Of a stretch of DNA of 20,107 bases, positions 1 through 7,928 are shown in pieces. Location of the stretch: NCBI GenBank assembly GCA_964626735.1, contig CAZVIJ010000032.1, positions 1 through 20,107 of the forward strand. Reading direction: 5' to 3'. Origin of the DNA: CAZVIJ01 sp964626735. Its GTDB lineage: Bacteria; Patescibacteriota; Dojkabacteria; JAOAGR01. The notes under the pieces were generated by a model, which worked only from the letters and a program-made list of their open reading frames with translations, searched no databases and was not told the DNA's origin. The translations under genes and the position numbers were made by a program. Position 1 is the first letter of the stretch, and every line of letters starts with the position of its first letter.

Positions 1-1218
1 GACCTGGGCCTTAATGGTGTCTTCCAACAGCTGCTGCGTCGGCAGATCGACTGCGGCTACCACGGTGTATCCTTTATCCCTGAGGTACTCGCTACCCTGG
101 CAGTTGTTGTTCTGATCCTTATCTACTTTATCGCAGTATATCCGGTCAAGCTCATCGATAACCTTATCGACGTAATGCGGCGCCGTCTTAGCGACGCCGT
201 TCGATTTGAAGGCAACCGTCGGAAGCTCCTCCTTGGCTTTTTTGATATCTTCAGGCGTCAAGCCGGTGCGTTCCTTGGTTTTATCGCCAAGCTCGAGCAT
301 TCGGTCGAGTACGTAGTTTGCGCGATCCTGGCTTTTTTGCGGGTTATAGTAAATACCGCCCCATGGGGAGAGGACGCCCGGTTCATTTGGAATTGCGGCC
401 AGGTACGCCACCTCGGCAAGCGTAAGGTCGTTCAAGTTTTCCTTGCCGAACATGTATTTGCTTGCGGTCCGCACTCCCGTCAGCTTACCGCCTTCGGGAA
501 CGACATTCATGTAGAATTCGAGAATTTGGTCTTTAGAATACTCCTGCTCCACCTTCATGGCGAGTATGGCCTCTTGCGCTTTTCGCTTAAGCGTCCTGTC
601 TTTTTCGTTCGTGGTGTTCTTGATGACCTGCTGGGTAATTGACGATCCACCTCCGCATCCTGCTGTGCTGTGGTTTTTCGCGGTACAAATAAGGGTCCTG
701 ATAAGTCCGAAGAGATTGAGCCCTTTATGGTTATAGAACTCCGAGTCTTCGGCAACGACAAATGCCCACTGGAGCTTGTCGGGCGTATCCTTGATATCGA
801 TACGCTCTTTAAGGACATCGCCCTGCAACCGATACAGTTCCTTGCCGTTCCGGTCGACGATCTTCGTTTCGCTCTCGTCCTTCGCGCTTTCGGCGAAATA
901 CTTGTTGATGTCGGGTAAATTCTTGGAATACGCGGAAACTACGCCCAAAAGTACGAGTATGCCGAACAATATGCCGAATAAGAACGTTAAGCTGAAAATA
1001 ATTCCTGCTCGCTTGAGAATCCTTTTGGCTCGCGAGCCGGATTTCTTGCCGCCTTTCCCGGAGATTCTGGATTTGATGCCTCCGACCATTCCCGAAATTC
1101 CGTTGCCCCCTACTCCTTTATGTCGTGTCCTGGTAGCTTGTACGCTACTCTTCGCAGATGCGAAATCTGTGTACCGTTTTTGTCTAGAAACGTTCTTTTT
1201 GTTTCCTGAAAAATTCAT
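1..1218 (-). CDS. Class A penicillin-binding protein (PBP1A-like), N-terminal part, cut by window edge
   Basis: This is a bifunctional peptidoglycan synthase that polymerises lipid II outside the membrane. The 406 codons visible cover the glycosyltransferase (GT51) domain; the transpeptidase domain lies beyond base 1. A basic cytoplasmic stretch of about 65 residues precedes one membrane segment (about 71-95). The GT51 motifs follow in order: EDSEFYNHKG with catalytic Glu157, GGSSITQQVIKN (about 180-191), the KAQEAILAMKVEQ...SKDQILEFYMN block and LTLAEVAYLAAIPNEPG. The ATG at 1218 is chosen because the homologous protein begins with a cytoplasmic tail and a TATAAT box lies 10 nt upstream. There is no Shine-Dalgarno sequence. 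It is the last visible gene of a minus-strand run of envelope genes. The family assignment is firm; the exact PBP subtype is not. Confidence 0.93.
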   Translation of the reverse strand, partial: MNFSGNKKNVSRQKRYTDFASAKSSVQATRTRHKGVGGNGISGMVGGIKSRISGKGGKKSGSRAKRILKRAGIIFSLTFLFGILFGILVLLGVVSAYSKNLPDINKYFAESAKDESETKIVDRNGKELYRLQGDVLKERIDIKDTPDKLQWAFVVAEDSEFYNHKGLNLFGLIRTLICTAKNHSTAGCGGGSSITQQVIKNTTNEKDRTLKRKAQEAILAMKVEQEYSKDQILEFYMNVVPEGGKLTGVRTASKYMFGKENLNDLTLAEVAYLAAIPNEPGVLSPWGGIYYNPQKSQDRANYVLDRMLELGDKTKERTGLTPEDIKKAKEELPTVAFKSNGVAKTAPHYVDKVIDELDRIYCDKVDKDQNNNCQGSEYLRDKGYTVVAAVDLPTQQLLEDTIKAQV

Positions 1219-1228
1219 TGCGCAATAA

Positions 1229-1234
1229 ATTATA
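1229..1234 (-). promoter_or_regulatory. -10 box (TATAAT) of the PBP gene
   Basis: The minus strand reads TATAAT, a perfect -10 hexamer, ending 10 nt before the ATG at 1218. No good -35 is visible at 16-18 nt spacing. If used, the transcript would begin only a few bases before the start codon, so the mRNA would be leaderless or nearly so. The gap from the preceding comM stop (1219-1286) shows no convincing terminator. Confidence 0.55.
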
Positions 1235-1286
1235 CATGTAATGAGATTTAATGGAACCTAAAGGCCATCGTAGTCTTCACATAGTA

Positions 1287-2804
1287 TCAATGTTGTTGGG
1301 GGGACACCCGGTACTGCAGCGCCTCGCCGATATGCAATTCTGAAACTTCCGCGTCTCCTGCGATATCGGCAATGGTCGCCGCAACTTTCATTACCTTCGT
1401 ATAGCCCCGCGCCGAAAGCTGAAATTTCGAGGCCGCTCGCGCCAGGAGATCGAGTCCGGTTCGCGAGAACGGAAATGTTTCAAGGAGCATATTTTGCGAC
1501 GCCGAAGCGTTCGAGGTTATGCCGGACTTTTCGTATCGCCGCTTTTGCCTATTTCTGGCTTCCTCGACAATGAGCCTCGCCTCATGGGTAGTTACGCCTT
1601 GCGGTAGCGATGTCATATCTTCTATCGATACTTTCGGGACCTGTATGACCATGTCGAAGCGATCGAGGATTGGTCCGGAGATACGTTTCTGGTACTGCTC
1701 GACGCTTGACGGCGGGCAGGTGCATTCCCGGCTCGTATCACCGTACCATCCGCATTTGCACGGATTCATCGCGGCGACGAGCAGGAAGTTCGCGGGAAAC
1801 GTGACCGACATCCCCAATCGGGAGATAACAACTTTTTTCGCTTCCATCGGTTCACGCAAACTGTCTATCGTCCATGGGGACGCTTGCGCGAATTCGTCGA
1901 TAAATAAAACTCCATTGTGCGCCAAGGTCACCTCTCCTGGCTGTACCGGTTTTCCGCCGCCTATCATTGCGATCGTCGGGGTCGTGTGATGCGGGGACCG
2001 GTATGGCGGAGTCATGATGAGCGGCGCGTCGGGATCGAGCAGATGGAGCGCGCTGTAAATTTTCGTCACCTCGATTGCATCATCAAGAGAATTGTTCGGT
2101 AGGATTCCGCGCAATGCCCGTGCAAGCATAGATTTGCCGGAACCTGGCGAGCCTTTCATAAGCAGCGCATGTCCTCCTGCCGCTGATATGATCAACGCCC
2201 GTTTTGCCGACTCCTGCCCCTTTATTTCTCGAAGATCGAGTTCGGTTTCCTCAACGGTTTCACGCGCCCGAAAAACCGTTCGATCGATTCGCCGCTCATC
2301 CTTAAGGTATTCGACGATCTCCCGTAAGCTTCGCGCTCCGATAACCGATACCCCGTCAACGATAGATGCTTCATTCGCATTTTGCGAGGGCACGATTATC
2401 GAGGGGATCCCGCGGCCTTTCGCTGTGAGAGCAGTCGCCAGCGCTCCGGAAACCGGGCGTAGCTTTCCGTCAAGCGCCAACTCCCCGAGAAAGACGAACT
2501 TCTCCGGGTCGAATACAACCTGCTCCGATGCCGACAGGATCGTTAATGCGATTGCCAGGTCCAAACCGGTACCCGTTTTGGGAATGTGTGCGGGCGCTAG
2601 ATTGACGATAATTTTTTTGCGCGGCCAGTCGAATCCGTCATTCCTTATTGCCGAGACGATCCGCTCTTTCGATTCCTGTACCGTTTTGTCCGGCAGGCCG
2701 CCGATAATGAATCCCGGAAGCTGGGCATTCCTAATGTCTACCTCGATGTCTATTATATGGGCATCGATTCCGACGAGAACTGCAGTTTTAGTTTTCGTAA
2801 CCAT
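1287..2804 (-). CDS. comM: ComM/YifB-family Mg-chelatase-like AAA+ ATPase
   Basis: This is a ComM (YifB) protein, a hexameric AAA+ helicase that promotes branch migration during natural transformation and recombination. The N-terminal Lon-like fold domain contains GLPDKTVQESKERI and LAPAHIPKTGTGLDLAIAL. Next come Walker A GSPGSGKS (about 218-225), Walker B GVLFIDEF (about 298-305), the MNPCKCGWYGD...CTC cysteine cluster (about 346-363), the arginine finger region GPILDRFDM, and a C-terminal helical domain with LSARGYTKVMKVAATIADI. I place the start at 2804 (505 aa). The ATG at 2813 lies inside a TATAAT box, so it cannot be in a transcript from that promoter, while 2804 is 7 nt downstream of the box. 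CPR bacteria commonly keep this gene with competence genes. The family call is very secure. Confidence 0.95.
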   Translation of the reverse strand: MVTKTKTAVLVGIDAHIIDIEVDIRNAQLPGFIIGGLPDKTVQESKERIVSAIRNDGFDWPRKKIIVNLAPAHIPKTGTGLDLAIALTILSASEQVVFDPEKFVFLGELALDGKLRPVSGALATALTAKGRGIPSIIVPSQNANEASIVDGVSVIGARSLREIVEYLKDERRIDRTVFRARETVEETELDLREIKGQESAKRALIISAAGGHALLMKGSPGSGKSMLARALRGILPNNSLDDAIEVTKIYSALHLLDPDAPLIMTPPYRSPHHTTPTIAMIGGGKPVQPGEVTLAHNGVLFIDEFAQASPWTIDSLREPMEAKKVVISRLGMSVTFPANFLLVAAMNPCKCGWYGDTSRECTCPPSSVEQYQKRISGPILDRFDMVIQVPKVSIEDMTSLPQGVTTHEARLIVEEARNRQKRRYEKSGITSNASASQNMLLETFPFSRTGLDLLARAASKFQLSARGYTKVMKVAATIADIAGDAEVSELHIGEALQYRVSPQQH

Positions 2805-2811
2805 AAACTGC

Positions 2812-2817
2812 ATTATA
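2812..2817 (-). promoter_or_regulatory. -10 box (TATAAT) giving a leaderless comM transcript
   Basis: The minus strand reads TATAATGCAGTTTATG. The hexamer is perfect and overlaps the longer-ORF ATG at 2811-2813; the next in-frame ATG begins exactly 7 nt after it. Transcription normally begins about 7 nt after the -10, so the mRNA would start at the A of the ATG at 2804. No -35 match is seen. Confidence 0.6.
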
Positions 2818-2834
2818 CTCGAAACGGAGTTTGG

Positions 2835-4661
2835 TTACTTCACCGAGAACTCTATCGAGGTGATCGTTACTTGATCTGGTGTATCGTCGTTTTGGATGCG
2901 GATTTCTTCTGCGCCGTGGGTAAGCGTCATTGTCGAAGAGTCGTCTTCGGTAGTTAATTTCGTCACCTCAGCTTCTTTGCCCCCCAGCAGTTCCCTAACT
3001 TGGATCTTTGCAGCCTTATTGGTCTTGAGCGTGTCGTAGTTGATTTTCACGACGATATCCTTCGCCTTATACGGGTCGTTGATGAAGAACTGCATGCCGT
3101 CATATTTATTGTAGATTTCGAGCTCGCCGTATTCGACTTTCGGTGCCCTACCGGTATTGAGCGCGAGCGCATGTATTATTTTGTTCTGGCCATCCACAAC
3201 GGAGCGGTTCCCGTCAAAGGAGATCCTATCCCCGAACCTGTCGCCCACGACATAAACCGTTCGGTGGGGAAGCTGGATGTAGTATCGTTGCGCCTTCAGG
3301 TAATAGAGCAATTGCGAGTTCGGGATATCGAACAGGTAATCGTTATCGTAGTACGTAACTTTATACCGTGAGTGCCATGAGTAATCCTCGCTGAACGTAC
3401 CGAGAACTTGGACGTATACTGAAAAAGCTGCAAGCAGTAAAGCAAGCGAGATCAGGATTTTTCTCAAGAGTCTTTTGCGTTCGAGGTTCCTAACCCATTC
3501 GAATGCCGGCACGAAGCCGACTGCAAGATACGGAATGCCTTCGATAATCATACGGTATACCCAGGAATCGCCGTGCCAAGCCCACCACTTAGAGTACAGA
3601 AGCAGATTCGCCAGAAATACCAAGACGCATGCGAAGTAGAGATTGTATCGGGTGAAAGCCAATCGATGCTCGCGTAACGCCCGTACGACTATGTGGATCA
3701 TGCCGGCAATCGCAAACGCGAATATCGGCGAGAAGACAAGAAGGCCGACGCTCGGCGAGAAAAGCAGTCCGAAGAATCCTTGGCTGAACTTCGCATTCCA
3801 ACCGGCGCTTGCCTCTGCTCCATACCCTGAACCGGTAATCGAGCCGAAAACGTGATAATTGTAATAGAGGAACATTGCAAACGGTCCAATGCCTCCCAAA
3901 ATGGTTGCCAGTATCAATTTCCAATTTCTCGTGAGCAGTATTAACAGACCGATACACAATGCGGTGAGCGCATTTGTTGGACGAACCGCAATATCGAGCC
4001 CCAACAACACACCGATGATGAAAAAGGCGTACACCTGGGCTGAACCGCGTGGTATTCCGACCTTCCAGAAAAGTTTCACCCGCTCGGTACTATCTTTGGT
4101 GACAAGGTACAAGCTCAACAAGAACAAGATGATACTCGAAAAAAACTGCCCTAACGTATGCTGCCAAAGCGCTTGGGATGTAATGCCCCAGGTGCTGGAA
4201 CCGAACGCGTAGATAAAGGCGATCACGAATGCGAGTTTCTTCGAGGTAAGATTCTTGAGGAACAGGAACATGAAGCAAATAGAGATCGCCGTGATGAACG
4301 CTGCCGTTATCTTGCCGATGAGCTTGTAGTTCGATACGTGCAGCACATGGAATGCCTTAAAGAACGGATAGACTAGCACTGGAGTCGCGGGGGGATATTT
4401 GGAATAGAAATGTCCATTGATCTGTTTGGTGTTCTTCGCGTGCTGCGGAAGTTCTTCCGGCTGAACGAGGAAATTGAATTGGAAGTTGTTTTCCAAGTAC
4501 GTCTTTCCCGTCTTCGAGAAATTGTCGGCGAAGATTTCGTTGGTTACGGTATCGGTTGTTCCGGTGTAGCGGATGTTCGCCATATAGACACCGAATGAAA
4601 CGGCGAATATAAGGAGGAGGAGAACCGGAGTTCTCTTAAGGAAGGCTAGTAATTTCTTCAT
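2835..4661 (-). CDS. GT-C (GT39/RgtA-like) polytopic membrane glycosyltransferase
   Basis: This is a 608-residue membrane protein with about ten or more hydrophobic segments between residues 10 and 415, then a soluble extracytoplasmic domain of about 190 residues. The layout is that of GT-C glycosyltransferases that use polyprenyl-phosphate sugars (dolichyl-phosphate-mannose-protein mannosyltransferase/RgtA-D type). Supporting signs are an acidic first loop after the first membrane segment (residues such as TDTVTNEIFADN), the INGHFYSKYPPATPVL loop, and a late KWWAWHGDSWVYRM segment. Its ATG overlaps the stop of the M23 peptidase gene by one base (TAATG), so the two are translationally coupled. 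The acceptor could be protein, glycan or lipid; the sequence does not decide. The GT-C fold is probable; substrate unknown. Confidence 0.72.
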   Translation of the reverse strand: MKKLLAFLKRTPVLLLLIFAVSFGVYMANIRYTGTTDTVTNEIFADNFSKTGKTYLENNFQFNFLVQPEELPQHAKNTKQINGHFYSKYPPATPVLVYPFFKAFHVLHVSNYKLIGKITAAFITAISICFMFLFLKNLTSKKLAFVIAFIYAFGSSTWGITSQALWQHTLGQFFSSIILFLLSLYLVTKDSTERVKLFWKVGIPRGSAQVYAFFIIGVLLGLDIAVRPTNALTALCIGLLILLTRNWKLILATILGGIGPFAMFLYYNYHVFGSITGSGYGAEASAGWNAKFSQGFFGLLFSPSVGLLVFSPIFAFAIAGMIHIVVRALREHRLAFTRYNLYFACVLVFLANLLLYSKWWAWHGDSWVYRMIIEGIPYLAVGFVPAFEWVRNLERKRLLRKILISLALLLAAFSVYVQVLGTFSEDYSWHSRYKVTYYDNDYLFDIPNSQLLYYLKAQRYYIQLPHRTVYVVGDRFGDRISFDGNRSVVDGQNKIIHALALNTGRAPKVEYGELEIYNKYDGMQFFINDPYKAKDIVVKINYDTLKTNKAAKIQVRELLGGKEAEVTKLTTEDDSSTMTLTHGAEEIRIQNDDTPDQVTITSIEFSVK

Positions 4662-5956
4662 TATCGTTTGACGTAATTGATCGGGTTGAGCACCTGTCCA
4701 TTATAGAACAAGGAGAAGTGCACGTGCGTTCCGGTACACGAACCGGTACATCCCATCAATCCGACAACCTGCCCCTGAACAACCCGATCGCCTGCGCTAA
4801 CGCGGAATGATCTGTTTTGGAGGTGGGCGTAAAGCGAACTGTATCCATTATCGTATTTGATCATCACGACGTTCGCGCCTCCGCCCGACTGCCATCCGGC
4901 GAACACGATAGTGCCGTTCGCGAGCGCGACAAGCGGCGGCCCCGAAGAATCTGCGACATCGATAGCGGTATGGAATCCTGAGTAATACTGGGAGATAATT
5001 CCCCGCCCGCCTGCGACTGGCCAAATGAGGTTCGCATTGGGTACGCCGGGAACAACTTTCGGCACATTAGCAACCGGCTGCTGGGGCTTCGGCGTCGGCT
5101 TGGCTTGCGCAACTTGCGGCTTAGGAGCTTCCGCGATAACGCCACCGGGCACGATATACTTGCTTCCCGGAGAAATGATGGGGGTGCGCGTATCTCCATC
5201 TACCTTGACTTCAAGAAGATTGATATCGGTGAACTCCTGGAGCGCACCGTTCACTTCTTCTGACGAACTTTTGTCGGAAATCTTGCCGTACTTCTTGAGG
5301 ATATCGGTCGGATTCTCTCCCGATTGCGCGATATGGAGAACGCCGCTGACCGGGGGGATGTCGAGTATCATGCCCGATTTCAGGAAGTCGTTTTGCAAGC
5401 CGTTTGCCCACATGATGGTATCGACCGAGATGACCGTATCGGGGGTCGAAAATTTCTGAGCGATCGATGAAAGGGAGACGCCCGTACCTACCTTGTATTT
5501 GACGATGTTGAACTGCTTTTGGGTGACATCAGTTGGTGCGCCTCCTCCCGAAACGATCGACTCGTTCGCAAGCGCCGTACCAGCGTATTTCGAGAAAAAG
5601 TTGGTCTTTCCCGATTTCGAGGTGCTGCCGAGGTACACATAGCAGCCGAAGACGAGAATAATGACGATCGAGAAATTGGAAATGTACTTGAAGTACACGC
5701 CGCGGCCCAAGAAGATAGAGCGAGATACCCTCCATTTCGTCTTAATGAAGATGGTGAAGATAGTCTTGGCTAGCTTCTTCAACGTCTGAAGAAGGTTATT
5801 CTTGCCTGAGGGTTCGTCTCCCCCGTCTCTTTTCCTGAAAATATTTTTCAGTGAGAACTTCTTTTTCGGGCTCGGATTTTGTGGTTGAGCGTTTTGGGAG
5901 AGGTTAAATCCGAAATCAAGCTGATCGATTTTTAGTTGTGTATCAGATTCTGACAT
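4661..5956 (-). CDS. Membrane-anchored LysM/M23 family metallopeptidase
   Basis: This is a 431-residue peptidoglycan endopeptidase-like protein. A basic cytoplasmic N-terminus of about 85 residues (with KKKFSLKNIFRKR) precedes one membrane segment (about 91-110). A LysM-like segment (about 153-200, YKVGTGVSLSSIAQKF...ILDIP) and a second weaker one (about 205-270) follow, then a Pro/Ala/Lys linker (about 275-305) and the M23 (LytM) domain. Zinc ligands and catalytic residues are intact: H329 and D333 in HTAID, H377 in YAHL, H411 and H413 in HVHF. It should therefore be an active metalloendopeptidase anchored outside the membrane, trimming crosslinks during growth or division. A TATAAT box lies 33 nt upstream; no strong Shine-Dalgarno is seen. 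It is coupled to the GT-C gene downstream. Confidence 0.92.
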   Translation of the reverse strand: MSESDTQLKIDQLDFGFNLSQNAQPQNPSPKKKFSLKNIFRKRDGGDEPSGKNNLLQTLKKLAKTIFTIFIKTKWRVSRSIFLGRGVYFKYISNFSIVIILVFGCYVYLGSTSKSGKTNFFSKYAGTALANESIVSGGGAPTDVTQKQFNIVKYKVGTGVSLSSIAQKFSTPDTVISVDTIMWANGLQNDFLKSGMILDIPPVSGVLHIAQSGENPTDILKKYGKISDKSSSEEVNGALQEFTDINLLEVKVDGDTRTPIISPGSKYIVPGGVIAEAPKPQVAQAKPTPKPQQPVANVPKVVPGVPNANLIWPVAGGRGIISQYYSGFHTAIDVADSSGPPLVALANGTIVFAGWQSGGGANVVMIKYDNGYSSLYAHLQNRSFRVSAGDRVVQGQVVGLMGCTGSCTGTHVHFSLFYNGQVLNPINYVKR

Positions 5957-5989
5957 GCAGTGCTTATGTAAGCCCCGATCCTACCCATA

Positions 5990-5995
5990 ATTATA
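5990..5995 (-). promoter_or_regulatory. -10 box (TATAAT) of the M23 peptidase / GT-C pair
   Basis: The minus strand reads GGTATAATTATGGG, giving a perfect -10 hexamer 33 nt before the ATG at 5956. A start about 7 nt downstream would leave a leader of roughly 26 nt, longer than for the other promoters in this window. No -35 is evident. Confidence 0.5.
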
Positions 5996-6000
5996 CCATA

Positions 6001-6030
6001 CCTTTATGAAGGCCTCCGTTATAGCGGAGG
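6001..6030 (-). other. Two adjacent hairpins at the 3' end of the surface-protein gene
   Basis: On the minus strand, CCTCCG-CTATAA-CGGAGG (6013-6030) forms a GC-rich 6-bp stem whose loop contains the TAA stop of the surface-protein gene. It is directly followed by CCTT-CATA-AAGG (6001-6012). The pair sits between that stop and the next promoter box. There is no T-run, so a classical intrinsic terminator is not supported. The structures could act as a pause or as a 3'-end stabiliser. Confidence 0.4.
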
Positions 6031-7797
6031 GCGCTCCACGATCGTGCGTTCGTCGTCGATGTAGTACATCTTCTCCTTACGAGCCAGGGCGATAGCCCAC
6101 AACGATAGCACAAAAATCAAAATTACAATACCGATTGCGACTCCGATCAGCACCCGATTCTTTCGCGCTAGACTCTGATCCTTAGCGATCTGTGACTCGG
6201 GCTGGACGATCTCGAATTTCCAGGTTCTCTTCGTCGGATTCGCGTTTTCAGCAGCGATTTCCACCGTTACCTCGTGCTTCCCCAACGCCATGTCGGCATC
6301 CGGCGTATAGGCAAAGCTGAAATTATTGAGTTTCGCGTTCGGATTTGACGTTAAGTCGAGGCCGTCGATCGTAAGCTTGAACGATTTCAGGTCGATATTC
6401 GCGCCGGCAGGCTTTTGGAACGTGGATGATATTACCGGCTTGCGATCGGTTATCTTCTCGCTTTCCTGGGGTTTCAGGTCTCGAATCGTAACATCGAGCG
6501 CAGCCTGGTCGGTATTTTGCTTGACGATATGAACCGGGCCGTATGTCTTTACTTCCTTGTTGCCGTCAGCCAGCGTGTAGGTAAACCTAAGGTAATAATC
6601 TCCTCCATCGTATTTCTCGGTATCGAGGGATGTCGACAGGCTCTTTCCTTCGTAGACCTTTTCCCATGAATTCCCTTCCCTGCTGATCTCCATGACCATG
6701 GTTGTAACTTGTGAAGCGAGAGCATCGGGCATGGTAGTTGTTATTTTCGAGTCGGATTTCGAGAGCCGATCTCCGGTCGGAAGCTTGATGCCGATATCGG
6801 AAACCGTATATGTCGGAGTACTGCCGCCCGTTTTCGGATCGAGCGTAGGCGTTGGAGTCGGTGTCGTTTGGTTCGCCTTCGTTGTCGGTGCCGCTTTCGT
6901 CGCGGTAGGCTTAGGCGTCGTTGTCGACGCCGTTGAAAGCGATGTCTTTACGTTCAACGAGAATACTTGCGAGCTTTGCCTTCCGAAATCGTCGGTCGCT
7001 ACCAATACGATCGGGTATATTCCCGTCGCGGTCGGAGTGCCGTCGATCGTCTTGCTGGCTGCGTCGAGCTTGAGCCACGCCGGCAAGGTCGGCGCCGCAA
7101 TCGTATACGGCCTGTTCGATGATATCGTCGGCGTATATGTATAGCGTTGGTTTACGACGATATCGGGTCCGGGAGCAAGGCTGACGAAGGTCGGGCGAGC
7201 CGTGTTCTGGGAGATGGTAAAGAAGCTGTCGGAGTAGTCGATAACGGCATTCTGCCCGTTTGCGTCCACGGTCGTCAACTTGAGTTTGTAATCGGTTCCT
7301 TCGGTAATGCCGGTGAGATCGACGAATTTGGATCGTATTCCGTCTCGATCGGTTATCTGTTGAGTACTGGCAACGACAAAAAGGTTTTTTACGAATTGCG
7401 TTCCTTTCAGCAGGTCCATGGTGAATCCGAATTTCGCCGAAGGATCTGAAGTATTTTTAGCGAAGAACTGTAGTTCGGTATTTCCGTAAACGATTTCGCC
7501 GCCGTTCGGCGCAACGACCCATGATTGTATGAGTCCAGTCTTGCATGCGGGTGGAAGCGGAGTCAACGAACAATCGGGTGTCGGCGTGGCCGTAGCGGTC
7601 GGACAGGGGTTGAGCGAATCGCATTGCGGATAGCGAATCTCTGCGTTGCTTCGAGAATCTGTCGAGCTGGTGTTGATTTGGCTGATTACCATGGGGAGTG
7701 CGGCGAACAAGGCAATCATCAATCCTGCGAACGAGATCTTAATGACATTAAGACCTTCCAATATAGAGCGGTTTTTTGAAAATTTTCTGCTATTCAT
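6019..7797 (-). CDS. Surface protein with Ig-like domains and two membrane anchors
   Basis: This 592-residue protein appears to loop out of the cell. It has an N-terminal membrane segment (about 19-40), a Cys- and Thr/Pro-rich stretch with C59, C65, C76 and C85, and a domain opening with APNGGE (about 95-195) that resembles the Kre9/KNH-like Ser/Thr-rich anchored family. An Ig-like He_PIG domain follows (about 207-283, with LPAWLKLDAASKTIDGTP). Then come a Thr/Pro linker (286-330), two more probable beta-sandwich regions (about 330-430 and 435-535), a second membrane segment (about 549-571) and a 21-residue charged tail ending RTIVERPPL. It is divergent from the O-antigen-ligase-like gene and first of the minus-strand envelope run. 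A role in surface display or host contact is inference; no enzymatic motif is seen. Confidence 0.75.
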   Translation of the reverse strand: MNSRKFSKNRSILEGLNVIKISFAGLMIALFAALPMVISQINTSSTDSRSNAEIRYPQCDSLNPCPTATATPTPDCSLTPLPPACKTGLIQSWVVAPNGGEIVYGNTELQFFAKNTSDPSAKFGFTMDLLKGTQFVKNLFVVASTQQITDRDGIRSKFVDLTGITEGTDYKLKLTTVDANGQNAVIDYSDSFFTISQNTARPTFVSLAPGPDIVVNQRYTYTPTISSNRPYTIAAPTLPAWLKLDAASKTIDGTPTATGIYPIVLVATDDFGRQSSQVFSLNVKTSLSTASTTTPKPTATKAAPTTKANQTTPTPTPTLDPKTGGSTPTYTVSDIGIKLPTGDRLSKSDSKITTTMPDALASQVTTMVMEISREGNSWEKVYEGKSLSTSLDTEKYDGGDYYLRFTYTLADGNKEVKTYGPVHIVKQNTDQAALDVTIRDLKPQESEKITDRKPVISSTFQKPAGANIDLKSFKLTIDGLDLTSNPNAKLNNFSFAYTPDADMALGKHEVTVEIAAENANPTKRTWKFEIVQPESQIAKDQSLARKNRVLIGVAIGIVILIFVLSLWAIALARKEKMYYIDDERTIVERPPL

Positions 7798-7836
7798 GTA
7801 AAGCGTCGACTATCGTTTCTGTAAGCGTCCTTACTT

Positions 7837-7865
7837 ATGAAATATTTTTTGCCGATGTTTGTCAA
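7837..7865 (-). promoter_or_regulatory. Candidate promoter of the surface-protein gene (TTGACA-N17-TTTCAT)
   Basis: The minus strand carries a perfect -35 TTGACA (7860-7865), a 17-nt spacer and TTTCAT (7837-7842, 4 of 6 matches). The start codon at 7797 is 39 nt further. The -10 is weak, so this rests mainly on the -35 and the spacing. The TTGACA abuts the inverted repeat at 7866-7884. Confidence 0.4.
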
Positions 7866-7884
7866 CATGATTGCATAAATCATG
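7866..7884. promoter_or_regulatory. Inverted repeat CATGATT-N5-AATCATG in the divergent intergenic region
   Basis: A perfect 7-bp inverted repeat with a 5-nt spacer sits centrally in the 131-bp region between the surface-protein gene and the O-antigen-ligase-like gene. It is flanked by GTCAA on the left (7861-7865) and TTGAC on the right (7888-7892), which read as -35-like TTGAC in both outward directions. The position and symmetry fit an operator controlling both genes. The plus-strand promoter itself is not clear: TACAAA (7916-7921) ends 7 nt before the ATG at 7929, and TATGAT lies at 7893-7898. Confidence 0.4.
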
Positions 7885-7928
7885 ATTTTGACTATGATGT
7901 TTAAGCACGATTTTTTACAAACTATCAA

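Noticed and set aside
1519..1989. 156-codon plus-strand frame
   Set aside because: Antisense to the conserved AAA+ motor of comM with no protein-like features; one of many shadow frames in this window.
5932..5988. 18-codon upstream reading frame in the leader of the M23 peptidase gene
   Set aside because: Its ATG lies one base after the -10 box, so a transcript from that promoter would start after it.
6808..6942. Tandem DNA repeat
   Set aside because: The similarity comes from Thr/Pro codon runs with varied codons; no exact repeat unit is maintained.
6692..7144. 150-codon plus-strand frame rich in Val and Gly
   Set aside because: It is the complement of the Thr/Pro-coding linker and Ig-like domain of the surface protein; the valine/glycine repeats are a shadow of Thr/Pro codons.
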